Shown here: positions 13,101 through 28,100 of the stretch, one piece after another | How positions within the stretch are numbered: position 1 is the first letter of the stretch | How the letters are laid out: each line of letters begins with the position of its first letter | DNA from: Sclerodactyla briareus | Lineage: Eukaryota; Echinodermata; Holothuroidea; Dendrochirotida; Sclerodactylidae | Assembly: GCA_026419785.1 (NCBI GenBank) | Contig: JAODTK010004265.1 | Span: forward strand, 102,187-166,186 | Reading direction: 5' to 3' | DNA: 64,000 nucleotides | Made by a program: the position numbers and the translations under genes | The notes under the pieces: model-generated | Told to the model about the DNA's origin: nothing | The model's input: the letters and a program-made list of their open reading frames with translations, nothing else | The model's database searches: none

Positions 13101-16100
13101 TTGTTATGCTGATGATACTGAGAGATTTCTGTACTGTTTTACCTTCATTATTCCTGGCGATGTATTATTCACTGGAGGTGTTGTGGTTTTGATGTCAAAT
13201 TCTGCTTTTCAAAGCTTAAGTCACATTGTTGTTAACAATTCTTTGTAAATTGTCAGGAACATTCCTAATACCACAGAAGTTTTCACAAACAAAAGCTTTG
13301 TTATTCCTTCCACACTCAGGGGTCCCCCACTGAAAATGAGATGATTATCATTCCTTTGGGATCAGTAATGTAGCCACTCCGACCTCTCCCTTGAGGGAAT
13401 GCCTCCACCGGAAACCTCTCGGACCCTAAGAACTACACGTACAGCATCCGGCTCAGCTCCAGCCAGCGGAACTCCTACTACTCTGCAGGGAGCTTCGGGC
13501 CGCTGTCAAAGCGATTGGGACACCGACCGACTGACAGCCCTCTCCGAGCAGCATCCACGCTATGTTGACTCGACATGGGGGTGTCACCCAAGTAGTTTAT
13601 AATATTCTTCACTGACCCCGCGCTCATTTCCCATCGTCCCAACCAATCATCCATGCACGTCCACTTCGATAACTCTTCCACTCATCTTCCCTCACCTGTT
13701 ATCCCACCCATGCACCCCACACTTCCTTAACACAGCATCCGAGTCCAGACCGAGTCTTTCCACTTCGAGTCCAGTCAGTGGGAGAGAGGGGTGGGGGCAA
13801 GCCATGAACTGTATTGTAATAAAAAATAAAAATCTGTTGTCATAGATGACATATGGCTGTTAGCATCCCATCACCACAAGCTCCCTTCCACTATCCCCTT
13901 TTGTCACCAAAACAGCATTGCCCATGCTCATGTGGTTGCATGTGAAAGATTGCACTCGGGTCCGGTCGTTAGATTGTGGTCCCACACAGGAATCTGATAT
14001 GTCCGCCCAAATGCTCTGGATAATAATATTCAGGGGAAAGTAGGCATGACATTTGTGTCTCATTCAATCCCATGCTGCACGGATTGCGCAGCCGGCCGCT
14101 CTCCTCAAACAAGATGGTTAACGGTGACCGTAATCTCGACATTAATCGGAACAAATTGCCTCAGACTTCCGGGAGGAAGGGTTCCTGTCAATACAGCATG
14201 CTCTGGACAAGCGAGCAATGCATGCGAAAAGTCAACAACGGCAGCGACTCCCTCGTCAAGAGGCAACGGTACCCGGGTACCCGCCTACAAGGGAGACTTT
14301 TCCTGATATAGCGGTAAAGGACACGCTTCCACTATCATCCTGCTCTCCCTGGTTACCCAAGTAATGAACATTACCAGGAGCTTGGTGTATGAGACGGAAA
14401 ACGACTCAAATAAGTAGTTACGTAAGTAGGAATTCAGTTTTTTACTGGCCTATCAGACCATCTGTTGCTGTTCGGAGTAGGGCCAAAAACTCTGCTGGGG
14501 AGAGTAGAGTGTCTCTGGATTTTGGGGTCAGCGATCTTCTAGGGGCTAGCAGTCAGAAGTCATCTAGGGATATTCTTACCAAGGAGTATTGTGGGGAAGT
14601 CGATCGGAGATGTTTAGCCTGCAGATTTATCTTGGATATCTTACACATGTATTGAATGTCGGTCAGTGACCAATGGTACTCATGGGGTGGGTGATTGTTC
14701 AAGAATTTGGAAGTTAGTGGTCTCCTTGGTGATCATATCGAGCCACCAACAAGGCATGAAAAATTGCATTTGTGTGGTTGAATCTACAGCATCATCAGGG
14801 CGTCTAGTTTCAATTTCAATAACATTGAGGGTTGTTATCGCTTGAGTATTTTTCTGAATTTGAAGGTAATGACGTTTGACTGAGTAGATAGCTCTATAGT
14901 TATGTATACATAGTTTTCTAGTATCAGATACAACGATTTTGATACAGCAATTTAAGAGCTGGAGGTTTCTGGCTTGTCTGGATGGAAAAATTAATTTTGT
15001 TTGTATTTTCTCTTAGAGCCCACTACGAAAAAGTTATTGCCAGTGCTCAAGGAAATTAGGAGGATTATGTAGATGGATGGAGCTCACAGGTAGTTTAGTT
15101 ATGTGGCACATGTGTAAGAAGGAGTGACAGTCTTGGACTTGGTCAAGCTGAGGTTCAGTCAAGGAATCACTAGTCTTTCCGACTTTCTGGTTTAAATTTG
15201 AAAAAAACTACCTAAGATGTTACTCGCCTATCTTGACTATCGTCGGTCAACAAAGATCATACGTAACTTTGGTGTTACTGTAACCAACCCCAATTTTACG
15301 GACCCTGGGTGTACATCAAATAAATTAGAAAGATAAGATCCATAGGCGCTGGTGAAATTATATAACCTGTTTTCAGAGGAAAGCCCCTAGTAACATTACT
15401 TCTCTCCCCATCATTACCTGCTATAAGTATTTTGTAAGCCAAAAACTTCAACAAAAATATAAAAGAGTAAATATTCTTATTAATAGGTCAACAATCAAGA
15501 TTTTTTATATACTATAGTTAAGGAATAGAACGCAAGGGAGATTTTTAATGGTGAATAAACAGTCGAGACCTTTGAATTTAGGTAAATAAGGACGAGGCGC
15601 AGCGGAGTCCGTTTATTAAGCTAAATTCAGAGTCGAGAGTTTATGAACCAGTAAACGTCGACTGCTGTAGTTTATTCCTATTCACAACCCGCAAACCAAG
15701 AATTATAGAACGGATAAGAGATATCGATATCTATAGATCTTTATCTTTGTATCTCTAAACAGTAAATAAGCAGCTAGGGTAACTTATTGCGGTGGTTCAA
15801 TCTTTGTAAATTGCATTGCGTACCATACACAAAAGATTGGCAGTGCTGCTGTGCGTACTTCCACGGAAACGCAATACAACGACGCGTGCCAAACCGGAGG
15901 GTTCTGCGCGTGTGAACATGGCGTTCTCCAAGGCAACGAAGCGAAGCACTCGTTCGCTCGTGTATTCCGTTGAGGCAGTACGACCCTCTGAAGAGCGCGT
16001 TTACTGAAAGCCGGATCTGCGCGTTTAAACATAAACTTCCAATGGCGCACGCAAACCTTACATTCGCGTTCAAAAAATACTGCGTTTCCTTGAAACGCCA

Positions 16101-19100
16101 GACAAATCGAGCAAGTATTCGATTGTTGGGTAACTCTGAACAGCTGAGTTATTGCAAAAATAGTAGTCCGCTACGTGATTGGGATAGCCAGTCGAATCCT
16201 GTTTGCAAATAACGGAAGCTTGGGGTTGTAGCATAGTTGAATAATGGAACTGCCAGTAGTTATATTATTTTATGGAAACACTGGAATAGACAACTGCAGG
16301 TTAGACCACAATGGAGGTGATATTGCGAGGATTTACAAAACCATTTCGTAGGGTCCTGTCCCCTTTTCAATATATGTCCCTGTGAGGAGTTATTGTCCTT
16401 CAAGGTTTGGTCCATTTGTAGAGAAATTTGGGAGAATCTATTTATTTAGGATTCGCTGTAATCATGCGGTCACAGTTAAAAACAAAACTCAGATAAAGAA
16501 GGACAAAACTGAGTTGGATACAACGCAGGAGGTTATATTGTGGAGAATGGAAAACTACCTATAGGTGTCAAACCCCCATTTCGTATTAACAGATGTTTCC
16601 TATGGGGAGTTATTGCCCTTCAAAGTTTTGGACATTAAGCAGAGAAATGGAGGCGAATTCCAAATGCGCAATAACGCATGACATCGCACATGGACAACAC
16701 AGAATTAATGTTATGTGTTTGATTGTTTCATTTTGTTGAATAAGTAAACATTTAGCATAAGTTATGTTGGTCTTTCTTCTCACCAAAGTTAACCATCAAC
16801 ACCTACCAACCCACCTACAGCCATCTCTTCCATAGACCAAATGCTTTTCAAAGGAAATAATGTTTGGAATTCCAATAGCAAAACAAAAAGTTCTTTGAAG
16901 GGTTGTGCAAGGATGACATCATTTATTATTGCATGATGGGATTGATTTCAATCTTGCACAAGAACTACACATGCTTCACAATACACAAACTCAAATGACT
17001 ATACACTATGTAACGGAAAAGCGGAAGGTCCTATGAATTTCCGGTTTGGACTGGCATTCAGTTTTTATCTAGCTATTGAATTAGCCCATGTATAAATCAT
17101 CCTGCCAGGTTGTCCTTTTTAAGTATGTATCAATGTTTCAACGAACGTGGTCAAATTTTCCCCTCCTCGGATCCGTCAACAGGGAGCAATGAAAATGATG
17201 GGGCTGCACAATTGGCTCCATTGGCTGGCCTGGTTTGTCCGATACCTGATCCAACTGACATCTCCGTGTTGTCAGACAATCCTCTTCATATCCCGGCGAG
17301 TGCGAACGGGGCCGTCCTTGCCCACAGCAACCCCTTCCTCCTGTTTGTATTCCTGGAGCTGTTTGCAATCCTCCATGTCTTGGCATTCCTACTATCAACC
17401 TTCTTCAAGAAGGTTGGTGTAGCACCGAATTAATATATAGTTCGATTGTATTTTTCAAGTGGACAAGCTTACAGTATTCCCAGAAGTTTATATAAAAAAA
17501 ATAATGAAAAATCCTAATATAGACGGTCAGGATGGAATTGAGGTTTTAGGGGAAATGCTATTTCAAACTTTCCAAGGGCCACCCACTTAAAAACTGTCAG
17601 GGCCCCAAGAGCACTAATTTGTGGAGGGCAAATGCTTCTTATGCAAAATTTAGCGGGTGATCAACAATGTTGTGTTGTCATCAGTGACTGATGGTAATAT
17701 CTACGGGGTGGGTGTTCAAGCATTTGATGTCGCGTAATCAGGTCCCATATTGAGTCAAAAATGGTCGATTTTATCAGTAATGGAGTAGATGTATTTGTGT
17801 AGTTTGATTCTGTATTGTGTAGTTTGATCTGTATTTGTGTAGTTTGATCTGTATTTGTGTAGTTTGATCTGTATTTGTGTAGTTTGATCTGTATTTGTGT
17901 AGTTTGATCTGTATTTGTGTAGTTTGATCTGTAAACCATTAGTGCTCTTTTTTCCCCCACATTTCTTTTGAGCTCAAAAATATTTGTTGGGTGTTCTGTT
18001 TCTGTCTGGCTGAAGCTGGGAACTACATCTAGTAAAGGGTGATGTCTTGGCCTGTGGTCTTCATAGACATATACCAGATGGGCATGCCTAGAAATATGAA
18101 TTTCCCCCCGTGTGGTGCAAGTTTCCGCAGGATGTAAGCCTTCCTTCAGAAGAATGCGACAAATTTGCTCATCTACTATTAACAAGTTGTCCATGGTCTA
18201 TCGAGTGGGGTAATCTAGGTTTTATTTTGTGTTCCCCTGTATTCACAATCACAATATGAAGGAAAAATGAACAACCAATTTTGAAAGTGGCAACTCATCA
18301 TCTCAGTCTGGATTGGAGTGACCTACGCCCATTGGGGACTATGAAACTGCTAATAATTGCTTTTGTGGTGGATCATCCTGATGATTACAAGTATCAAATA
18401 ATGATGGGTTTCGTTGACCTATGGAGGTAACTAATCACACAGACCTGGAGACTGGCAGTTTATTTCGATTTTGTCAGCAGAATTAACTTCCAAATCATAA
18501 GACACCTAGCTGCCAGGAGTTGCAGTTTGTTAACAGGTTTTGGATTAAGACTTGGGCTTTTGAGAGAGAGAGGGGGGGGGGGGGGAAGGAATGGAAAAAA
18601 TCGTGACAACTAGATATTTTGGCCAAATTTAGCTTGTTAACACGCCACTACACCTTTGAATGAATAATCTCCTGGCTTGGTCTTGGGTCCCCATATTCGG
18701 GCGATGAAATATCACCCCAATTATTTTAGGGTCGGTCAACGGTCATCTGAGGTCAAAGAACATCAAGCAGTCAAGGATCACTGAGCCTCTTGGTCATGAG
18801 TGTCATCACTGTTTGTCATTGTCTGTTTCAGCCAACTCCTCGACAGCAGCGCTGGGGGGTCGTCTTGGTTCATCACGTACGCCCCCTACTTCTTCATCTT
18901 CCCACGGTACTCCACCATGTCCCGAGGTGCCAAGCTGACCGTGTGCCTGCTGTCAATGATGCCATGGCCCTAGGGACCTACCTCATCAGCATGTATGAGG
19001 GTACAGGTGAGGAAAAAAAAAAAAAACACAACTGGGTCATTTCTTCCTTAGTCTACAGACGGACATGAACAATAGGTTTGGAAAAAAACAAAAATAAAAA

Positions 19101-22100
19101 TGACAGGGCCATGAGTGGCTAGTTTGAAGTTTTATTGTTTTATAAACTCAGCTTGCACAACTGGTGGTGTGCAGCGTCCTCAGTGGGATTAGTATTCATA
19201 GTTCACAGCAAGACACATGAAGCTGGGTATTGTGGTATACTATAGAAAGACATATAGAGCAGGATAATCGTTAGCATACAAAGGAAGACAACATAGAGAG
19301 GGGAATGTCCAGCCTAGCATGGGAAGACGCATGGAGCTGGGTATAGAAAGACATAGATCAGGATATCGTTGGCATAGCAAAGGAAGATACATAGAGCTGG
19401 GGATTGTCAGCAGGGCATAGAAAGACACAAAGTGATGGGTATCATTAGCATAGCTGTGGGCACATTAGTTCACGAGTCACTCAACCAACATTGATAAGTT
19501 AGGCATTCTATTTCCTATTTATCCTTCATTCAGGTGCCGGTCTGACCTTCGACAACATTTCCAGTCCCGTGTTAGTGATGACAATCTGAGCATGCTGGAC
19601 ATTTACATAATGTTCATTGTGGACATCATCCTCTACCTATCATTGACCGGGTACATTTGAGGCGTCTTCCCTGGTGAATATGGCATTCCAAGGCCTTGGT
19701 ACTTCCCATTCATGGTGAGCTTTTTTTTCAAGCTTCGTAGCTCTTTTTTTGCTGTATTTTAGCTGTATAACGTCTATGAAATAGGAGAGTGCTCACTCAG
19801 ATATGCATGGTTACTGCCGTCATCTGTTCAGTTGTAAATGACGTACTCAAGTGGAAAAATACATTGCAATTGGGCAACCTACTTGGCTACTTGTCCGGTG
19901 GCATTTTGAAGGTTGTGGTCTCCCATACCTCAAACAAATTTCTTGGCATGACAAAAATCCTTGCTTTGAGAGGCTGCCTATGAGGGAGGTTTTCTGGTGG
20001 TAAAGCATGCATTCATACCTCCCACCTCTACTGATGCTATTTATAGAGGTAATCCATTCCTGAATTATTCACTTTTGGCTTAACAAGACATTTTTCTCAC
20101 GAAAATGTGAAAAACACATTTCACAGCAGCCCCAATATGGGGAAATCTGCATGTTTGGAGGGCGAGTCATTCTGAATTAATCACAGTTAGTTATGCCCTT
20201 GTTGAAGTCCATGCGAAGTATGAAATGACTTTCAAAATTATTTGTGTGAGCTAAATATCAGCCAATTGATCAAAAAGAAAAAGTTGAAAGGCAAATTGTG
20301 CAGTACTCGCTGATTGCATTCAATTCGTCTTTGACTTAAAAATGGAACGTCCAGTTTCCTTTTCCTCTGAACAAAGTTCAGAACTGGACTTAGTGAATCC
20401 AATCTCTTGATCAAAGGTCAAAAAGAGACTTGGCGATCCATCTTTTGGATCAGGATGGTTGAAAAAAATTAAATACCACTGAAGAAATGACCACTGATTG
20501 CAAAATAGGTGGTATAGTGTTCCAGAACTAATGACCCCCCGAGTCTCCAGTTCACCGTGTTGCATCATATCGTATTCAATGCTGTCATATCCTCACCCCC
20601 TATCCAAATTATTAAACAGAAGTCGATTGGTGCGGTCAGAAGGTCACTACAGTGGAAGATGTTCATGACCCTGGGGATAGGCTCTGGCTCTCCACAGAAA
20701 GCCTTAATGCTGAGTACATTAAGAAGAGAGAGCAGTCGGAATGAAGGCAGGAATCGAGATAAGAAACCTCAAGAAGGTGGGTGGATGTCTTTGATCAAAG
20801 GAGGTAATCTGCGTCATGTGGAATTCCTAATATGGTGATCCCACCCTGAGTTCTTCCTGGAAGTCAATACTAATAATGACAAACAAAAATTTAATATTGA
20901 CAAGTAAATACATTCTTGTAATGCTTCCTTTTGCAAGTGGTACCAATAATACTCAAAAGTACAACATGGGGTCACAACAACACCAGTGTTCGCGCTAAGG
21001 TGCGCGATTGCGGGATTCGCCGCACTCCTCTCATGATTCCTGCAGAGAAATTGGTCATATGCGGGGGAAAATTCCGATACTTTTTTTGCGATGGAGCTTG
21101 GCACATACACCAAACAAACAACACACAAGAAGCCCAGTACTTATTATTAATGGCATAAAAACTCTATCCTTAATTCATAATATTGTGAAACTACACTACA
21201 AGACCACAGAAGTCATTGAGGTAAGCGTAGGAGAGCCTTCATATACATGAGAACGACTCAGTTCCTCGGAGCACTACACAAAAAGATATGCGCAATACTC
21301 AGTACCTAAGCACCCCCCACGCAACTCAATGTGCTGCAAGTAAACAACATCATAGCTGCTTCTAGTTCTAAGTGCATGATTATAGGGGCAAGATATGTAC
21401 ATACAGTGCACATCATATGCACATAGATTAGGCCCCAATAATATCCTGTTGTATTAGATTAGGCTAACGATACTTCCTGCAAAGTTTTGCGTAAAATCGC
21501 AGACATATTAATCGAGGTCAAAATAGAAATACTTCAAATATTCCTATTTGCTAGCTCTACTTCAAGCTAGGTGTAAGATTCCCAGAGTATTTGTCATTCC
21601 ATCCCGCCTTCCAATACAATCATATGTGCATATCCCCTGTTAAAAAACTATAAATGGTGTGTTGAAAACACTACAGGCTAGCCAATGGCTAGGCCAAATG
21701 TGTTGGTTCGTCTTGGTGGATTGTTGTTACGATTTTGCATCGGGCCCAGCTAAATCTAAAATTATTCAAACTAATTTTACATGTGATGGGATTCTACTAG
21801 ATTTGCTTGTGGGCGAAGATAACAGATTCAGGGGTGGGGACAGGTTTGGCTGGCTTTGGGAAATTGGCTCACCGCTCGAGATGAGTGATGAATGATACAG
21901 CTATGCCGGGCACATTGAACTAATCTGGAGCTGAGGGGCAAAGTATGATCCCGCGCTGACCATCAGGCCTAAATCTGTTTGGGGTCCATTTGCAAATGAT
22001 CGCCGTCACAGAGGGTGCATAAAGTGGGACGGGGTGGGGGTGCATAGAGTGGCTGATAGGCGGGTAGGATTGAAGGTCATAAGGCCTAATGACGTTTTTT

Positions 22101-25100
22101 TAATCAAACACACAATGCATTCCTGCTAGTGCTGTTGTTTTATAATTCTGAGAAACCAAATGCATACAGTTGTTCCTCAAAACCGGGCTTTTGTTGGCTG
22201 ATACCCTCTGAAAAAAATATCAATCCAAATGCTATGGCACTGCCTTTATGGTAGTTGACAGCAGACACCAATCAACAACTTCTAGAAATCCCCCCCCCTT
22301 TTTGTCAGATCCCCCCCAAATTTTCTTGAAGGGGGAATTTCCCCCCCCAAAATATAAATCCTTCGCGCCAACATTGAACAACACTATTTTAACCCATACA
22401 GAAATTACTTCAGAATCAAACTACTCTCATTCCCCAAGAACTATAACCCTACATACACCCTTAACCCTCGTTTGAGTCCCCCTTTTTAATCTACGGTAGG
22501 TCCCTTCATATCCCTAACAAGATAACCCTATATGCTCTGTCCAGGGTCCCTAATCCAATCTCAACAGTTTTGCACTTTTCTACCGTGGTTTACACTAGCT
22601 GGGACACATTGAGGAAACGTATCCTCTCTCTTACGGCTGCTGAGGTAGACCCGCTCGGTTCCAATGCTCCATTTCAGACCAAACCATCACACACCCCAAC
22701 CTTCAGCCACACTGCAAACCTAGATCCATCATACAAAGTAGTCTCGAGCCTCGTGGCTGCCCCTCAGAGTGTTGAGCGCTCACGTCTCATCCAGGCACGC
22801 CGAGACCAATGTAGTAGGCCAAGAACGCCGACCAGCCGCCATCAGGACAGTGCCAAAACGCCAGTAACCTTAATCCAGCTGGCTAAGCACAGGAAACCCG
22901 TTCCGCCAATACAATCAGACCACCCAGAGTGGCCGTTGAGCACTCCCGTCTCCACAGAGGGACCATAGGGACAGTCTAGTACACATCGACTGACCCCGCA
23001 CGGATGATGACGAGAGGCCCTCCGCCTTGGCAGAACTATGCTCACCAAGCTTCACCCGCTGATTTAACTGGTAAATAAATCCATTTACAATCCATTCAAT
23101 CCACTAAGTATATGCTTTAACTGTTTGTAGCAGTTCCACTACACTACTCTTACCTCCTAATACTCCCGAACCTACTGAAAATCTATGTTAACGGTCCCCC
23201 ATCAAGAGGTTCTTGCCTTCCTCTTGAGGTCCATGAAGCCCAATTTCATTCTCCAACTCAAAATCATGGATGCTCTATCTAGGCTTGTTTCCCTTGACTA
23301 ACACTTTCTACGACCAGGCACCCACTAAACAACTACATTTACCCAGATCTACACAATAACATAGTGCTGTTACCCCAATCCACGGCTGTTAATCCCTACT
23401 ATTCAATGACTAGCGACCACAAGATGGCCGCACCTGTAAAACCCACTGCCCACGAATCAGTACATTGTACACAATGCTCGCCCTAACCCTAACTACTAAA
23501 AACATGGACACACGCATATGACATCAATACTACTACTACAACACATGCATACCAGAATTATAACAAAGTTTATGGTACTCACATAGACTGCAGTAACAAT
23601 GCTGACAACGCCTTGGTCACCGGCACTGGCTCTCCATCGACGGACTGGCAGCACAATAACTAAAATCAGGGTACTCCCAGCCTTTATGCCTGACCCCTAA
23701 ATTTAAGAGACGGCGAGCCAGAAACAGGACCAACTGCCCTGCCAACTATGTCTCCAGCTTCGCCGTGGCGACAAGCACAAAGTGACACCCACACTCTCAA
23801 TGCGAAGCTAGCGTCCCACCAATACACCTGTGCTACCTGCAAACAATAGTACCGACTATGCCAAATTCCATGCAAGGATCAGCCCCGATCCCTGCGCGTA
23901 TGACGTCACACAGCTCACCGCACTTCCAGCCAATTGCATGTGACAATCTGATACGGGAAGGATTAGCTCTGCTTGGTTCTGTGTTTTGTTAGGTTTTACA
24001 GAGTTGTATGTCTGTAGCCCCGACAATCCAACAATAATGTGCCTATACTGTATTGACGCTGCTATGTAGAATAATGAGATGAAAAAAACTTTTTTGCAAC
24101 TTTGCTATGTCTACATGTGAGGCTGTACAACCAACTTATGGCATTAGTTGAGCTACTTACAGCCCAGAGGGAGAAATGTCCACCAGCCCAGCCCTGCTGG
24201 AAGGGCGATTGCACTACTGCATCGATAGTGCATGCACAATTACTGGCACTTTTCACATACAGGTTGCTCTACGAGAATTTTTCGTCTCTGCAGCTTTCCT
24301 GCAATTTAAAAGATAGGGTGACACAAACTGTATGTTGCTGATGCGATGTTACACATACAAACACATACAAAGGAAATTGTGAAATTCAAATCACAGCGTT
24401 ATGAGAGTGTTAAATAATGAAACACTCCCATATGAAAAAAACAACAACACTGAATGGGCAATTTGACGCAGTGATAATTACCTGTGCACCATATGCCTTG
24501 GCTATATTTCTAACCAATTTTGGCAGGGAAGAATAGCATATCTTAGCAACCCCTGTTAATAGGCAGCTCACAATATGGAACTAGAATATGTATGCAATAT
24601 GGGTAATATTAATGTAAATTAATATCAATTTTCATCCTAGCAGGAAAGCAAATAGTTCAAATGCAATGATATTAAATGAGATATAATATGGACTCCAACT
24701 GTGTACTTGCTCACCAGTGTTGGAGGACTCGAGGTTCCGCGTCTCCGTCTTGAGACGGTCTCGAGAACGATTTTGAAGGACTCGTCTCGGACTCCGGACC
24801 GTCCTCCCTGATGACTCGGACTCGGGACTCGCCTTTCGGCGCTGTTGGGACTCAGGGACTCGGGTCCGAGTCCGAGGTCAGGACCGCTCAGAAAAAAATC
24901 CACAGGGGAATCCGAAACTTAGGTGTTATACTACAGGAATTTGACATCGACATTGACAATCATATGCGTGTCGTGTTGTCAGACAATGTCATGTCAATTG
25001 TCTCCAGAATTCGCTCAAACAAATCTGAAGTTATAGCCAATAGGCATTTTATTGACTAACTGCGCGTGTCGGAATGGCGTTGCAGGTGGCATCCTTATGA

Positions 25101-28100
25101 GGTGATACACTATGAACGCCTTGTTTATTAAAGATGGATATGTTGGTGTTCGTGAAATGCATGAAAAAATATTATAGTGATAAATACTAAAGTGATAACT
25201 ATTAACTGCTTTCTGGAAAGTTATTATTGTTCCTAGCGTTTGCAACACTGGTGGGAGGTGGAGATCAGGTGGTGTTATATATACGTGAGTGGTTGTTTAG
25301 GGCATCTATTTTGTTAGTTTTTTGGCACTGCTGTCATGCAATTTGGCCAGTTACATGGTTATTGTTTGAACTTCCCCAATGAGGACTCAAACTGTAAAAC
25401 AGGTAAGGGGCAGCCCCAACTGGGGCATTGGATAGGGCAAAATTACAAGATACCTGTTGTGGGGGGATGATGCAACAAACTAACTGCCTAACTTCTTCTT
25501 TGAACCTGATACATATATTTTCTGATAAGATGCCAAGTTGTTAATAGGACTCGGGATGGGACTCGAACACAAGACTCGGACTTGACTCGGACTCGGGATG
25601 GTTGAGGATCGGTCTTGGACTCGGACTTGGAGGGTGAGACTCGGTCGTGGACTCGGACTCGATGGCGGACTTGACCCCAACACTGTTGCTCACACCTTCA
25701 GGTTCATTGGATCCCCAATAAAGTTCAATGCGTATGTATAACAGATTTGCTTTAACGGCCACAGGTGAAAAAATCTGCATTCAAAAAATTTAGAGGTTCT
25801 TGTGCATTGTTGAGATATTTCCATTTTGACTTCTGAGAAATATGACGAATCAATGACAACATGGGGGGGGCAACGATGAAAGGACACACACCCAGGACCT
25901 TATACAGCAATGCTGCATTTGCACCTTGGAGAAGATTTTCACATAGGAAAAGTGATTAAGCACGCCAGTTGAACCCGCGGGCAGGTTTAGCCAGATGTTT
26001 TATCATGCGTCAGTATGGTATTCGGTCGGTGCGGGGAGGGGTCTAAGGGGAGGGGGTGTCGAGGCTGTCGCCTTCCCATTGGAAAATTTGTGGGAATATG
26101 AAAGTGCCTAGATCGCACAAATTGTGCGATGTTTGACGGATTCTCCCTAATCAAAACACACCAACCAATGTTGATGTCGATGACAAATGTTTCATATGTG
26201 GTACTTTGTTCTTTTTCTTCGTATTTCTTCACCATGCTTTAACTTTGATCTCATTGCTCTGACTGCACGTGGGTGCGCTGGCCACGCGCACACAATAGGC
26301 GTTATGTACTCACATGTATGTTTAACGTGACCGGGCATCCCATTCTTACGGTACTCGTGAATGCACATATGTAGAGGTTACTGATTGCTGCCTGCCATTA
26401 TGGGTGATTCCGTATCACGACTAGTAAAGAGCGTTCCATTTGCACATATCTCATGAATGAAATGCATATCGACTTTCAACAGCTTTTCCAATGGCGGGAC
26501 ATTCGATCCCTGAGTGATTATTGAAAGCCATTAAGAATAATGCACGAATATGACATTGAGGCAATATTTCTTGAAGATGAGATCATTTTGAGATTGTCAC
26601 GCATTTAGGTAAAAAAGTAGTACGATGAGCGTCGATGGATCGAGAGTTTGCACGCACCAATCCCAGTGCAGTAACGTATATCGTTCGGACAGTATGAAAA
26701 GTTTCCATGGTGGAACTACAGTAGGAATGCTTTAATTTTAATTTAGTGGATAGTTTCTGATAAAGAACACAACCATATCAACAGATTCCTTATATTCTCA
26801 TGATTTTGTCACATGGGGAGTGTTGATTGCCCATGGTGGTTCGCCATTTCGGAACATTGCCAATTACGAGTGGGAAAGTCATAATTACGGGAATTACGAG
26901 TTGAAGGAACACCGAAATAGTATTTAAACACGTTTACTGGACTTCATATTCGTGTATGAAAAGTAGGCTATAGTCGAGGCTGTGGGGGACAGCACGGAGA
27001 CAGCGGCCGATCAAATTAAAAGTAAATAAAGGTTTGTGAATGTGATGAAGGAAGTCGATCGCAAAAAGGACAATTAGGGTGTGCCAGGGAAAAACTGCCT
27101 TAATTTTCTGGTGAGACTTTCTGGAGAGATTTATAAAATTTACAAGCGTAGAATTCGCTTGTAGATTTTCTTTATGGGACATTCCCGCTGTTCATGCCGA
27201 CAGTGTCGCACAAGAGGGGCTGGCTAAAGCATGACCAGAAGGGTTAAACACTGAAACTAACCCAACTACCACCCACCAGGGGATAAGGGGGGAGAAGACG
27301 CTGTGAACAGCATGACTATCAACATGTACGAGGGTCAGTAAGATTCACTGCTCTCCTTGGCCACAACGGCAGCCGGTAAGACCACCACCTCTCCATCCGG
27401 ACCGGTTCTTCCACCCACGGATGGGCACCGAGGTCGTCAACGGGCACGACATCCGCAGCGACATTGACGGGGTACACCAGCAGCTCGGTCTTCTTTCCAC
27501 AGCATGACATGCTCTATGACAATCTCCGTCCACGAGCACCTCTACTTCTTTGCAGTGAGTGTCTCATTCCAACTCATCTATTTCCGTCAGCAATGTTCCA
27601 ATCAGAATTATCATTCATGTCAAAGATTCCATTGAAGACGGGGAATTCAAGTTCGTTTGGACCCTGGGCCTATTATATGGAATACCGCAATCGTTGTATC
27701 GCCTACAAATTTTGCTGCACAGAGCTGATGTTCGGTATAATGTGGTCTCTAATATTCTTATCTTCAACGTTTGCGCAGGATTAAGGACCCAACGCCCAGT
27801 GTGGACCCTGGGGACCATTCTTGTGGACATTAGCAAAAGGGCCTGTCCGCTTACAAACTTTGGTGCACACTGCTGACATCCGGTCATAAGGATTAGTTTA
27901 ATATACATACCTTAGGGTGCATGCTCAGGAATTTTGATTCTAAGGTCCACTGGGGTGAGGGGCCAGTCATGAAATTCACACCAATGTTACTAACATGCAT
28001 CTCCTCCCACAAGTTTTAATGATTTTTTTGAAGTTAACGGTAATGTCCTGAGTAGTGGGGGTGTTTGCGAACTTCTGCCCGGGGCCCAAGCCCAAGGTCC

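Noticed and set aside
17806-17935. CRISPR-like array
   Set aside because: The 20-bp unit is directly tandem with no spacers, and the context is a eukaryotic intron.
17661-18194. 177-codon minus-strand frame with repeated [13 protein letters not shown]-like peptide
   Set aside because: The repeated part is the 20-bp minisatellite read through its frames; the ends have no family resemblance.
22570-22968. 132-codon + frame as a gene or transposon ORF
   Set aside because: No recognisable motif, C-rich composition, and no supporting exons or element ends.
27464-27876. Open frames continuing past NBD1 exon 7
   Set aside because: The conserved part ends at the GTGAGT donor at 27555; the remainder is family D repeat.
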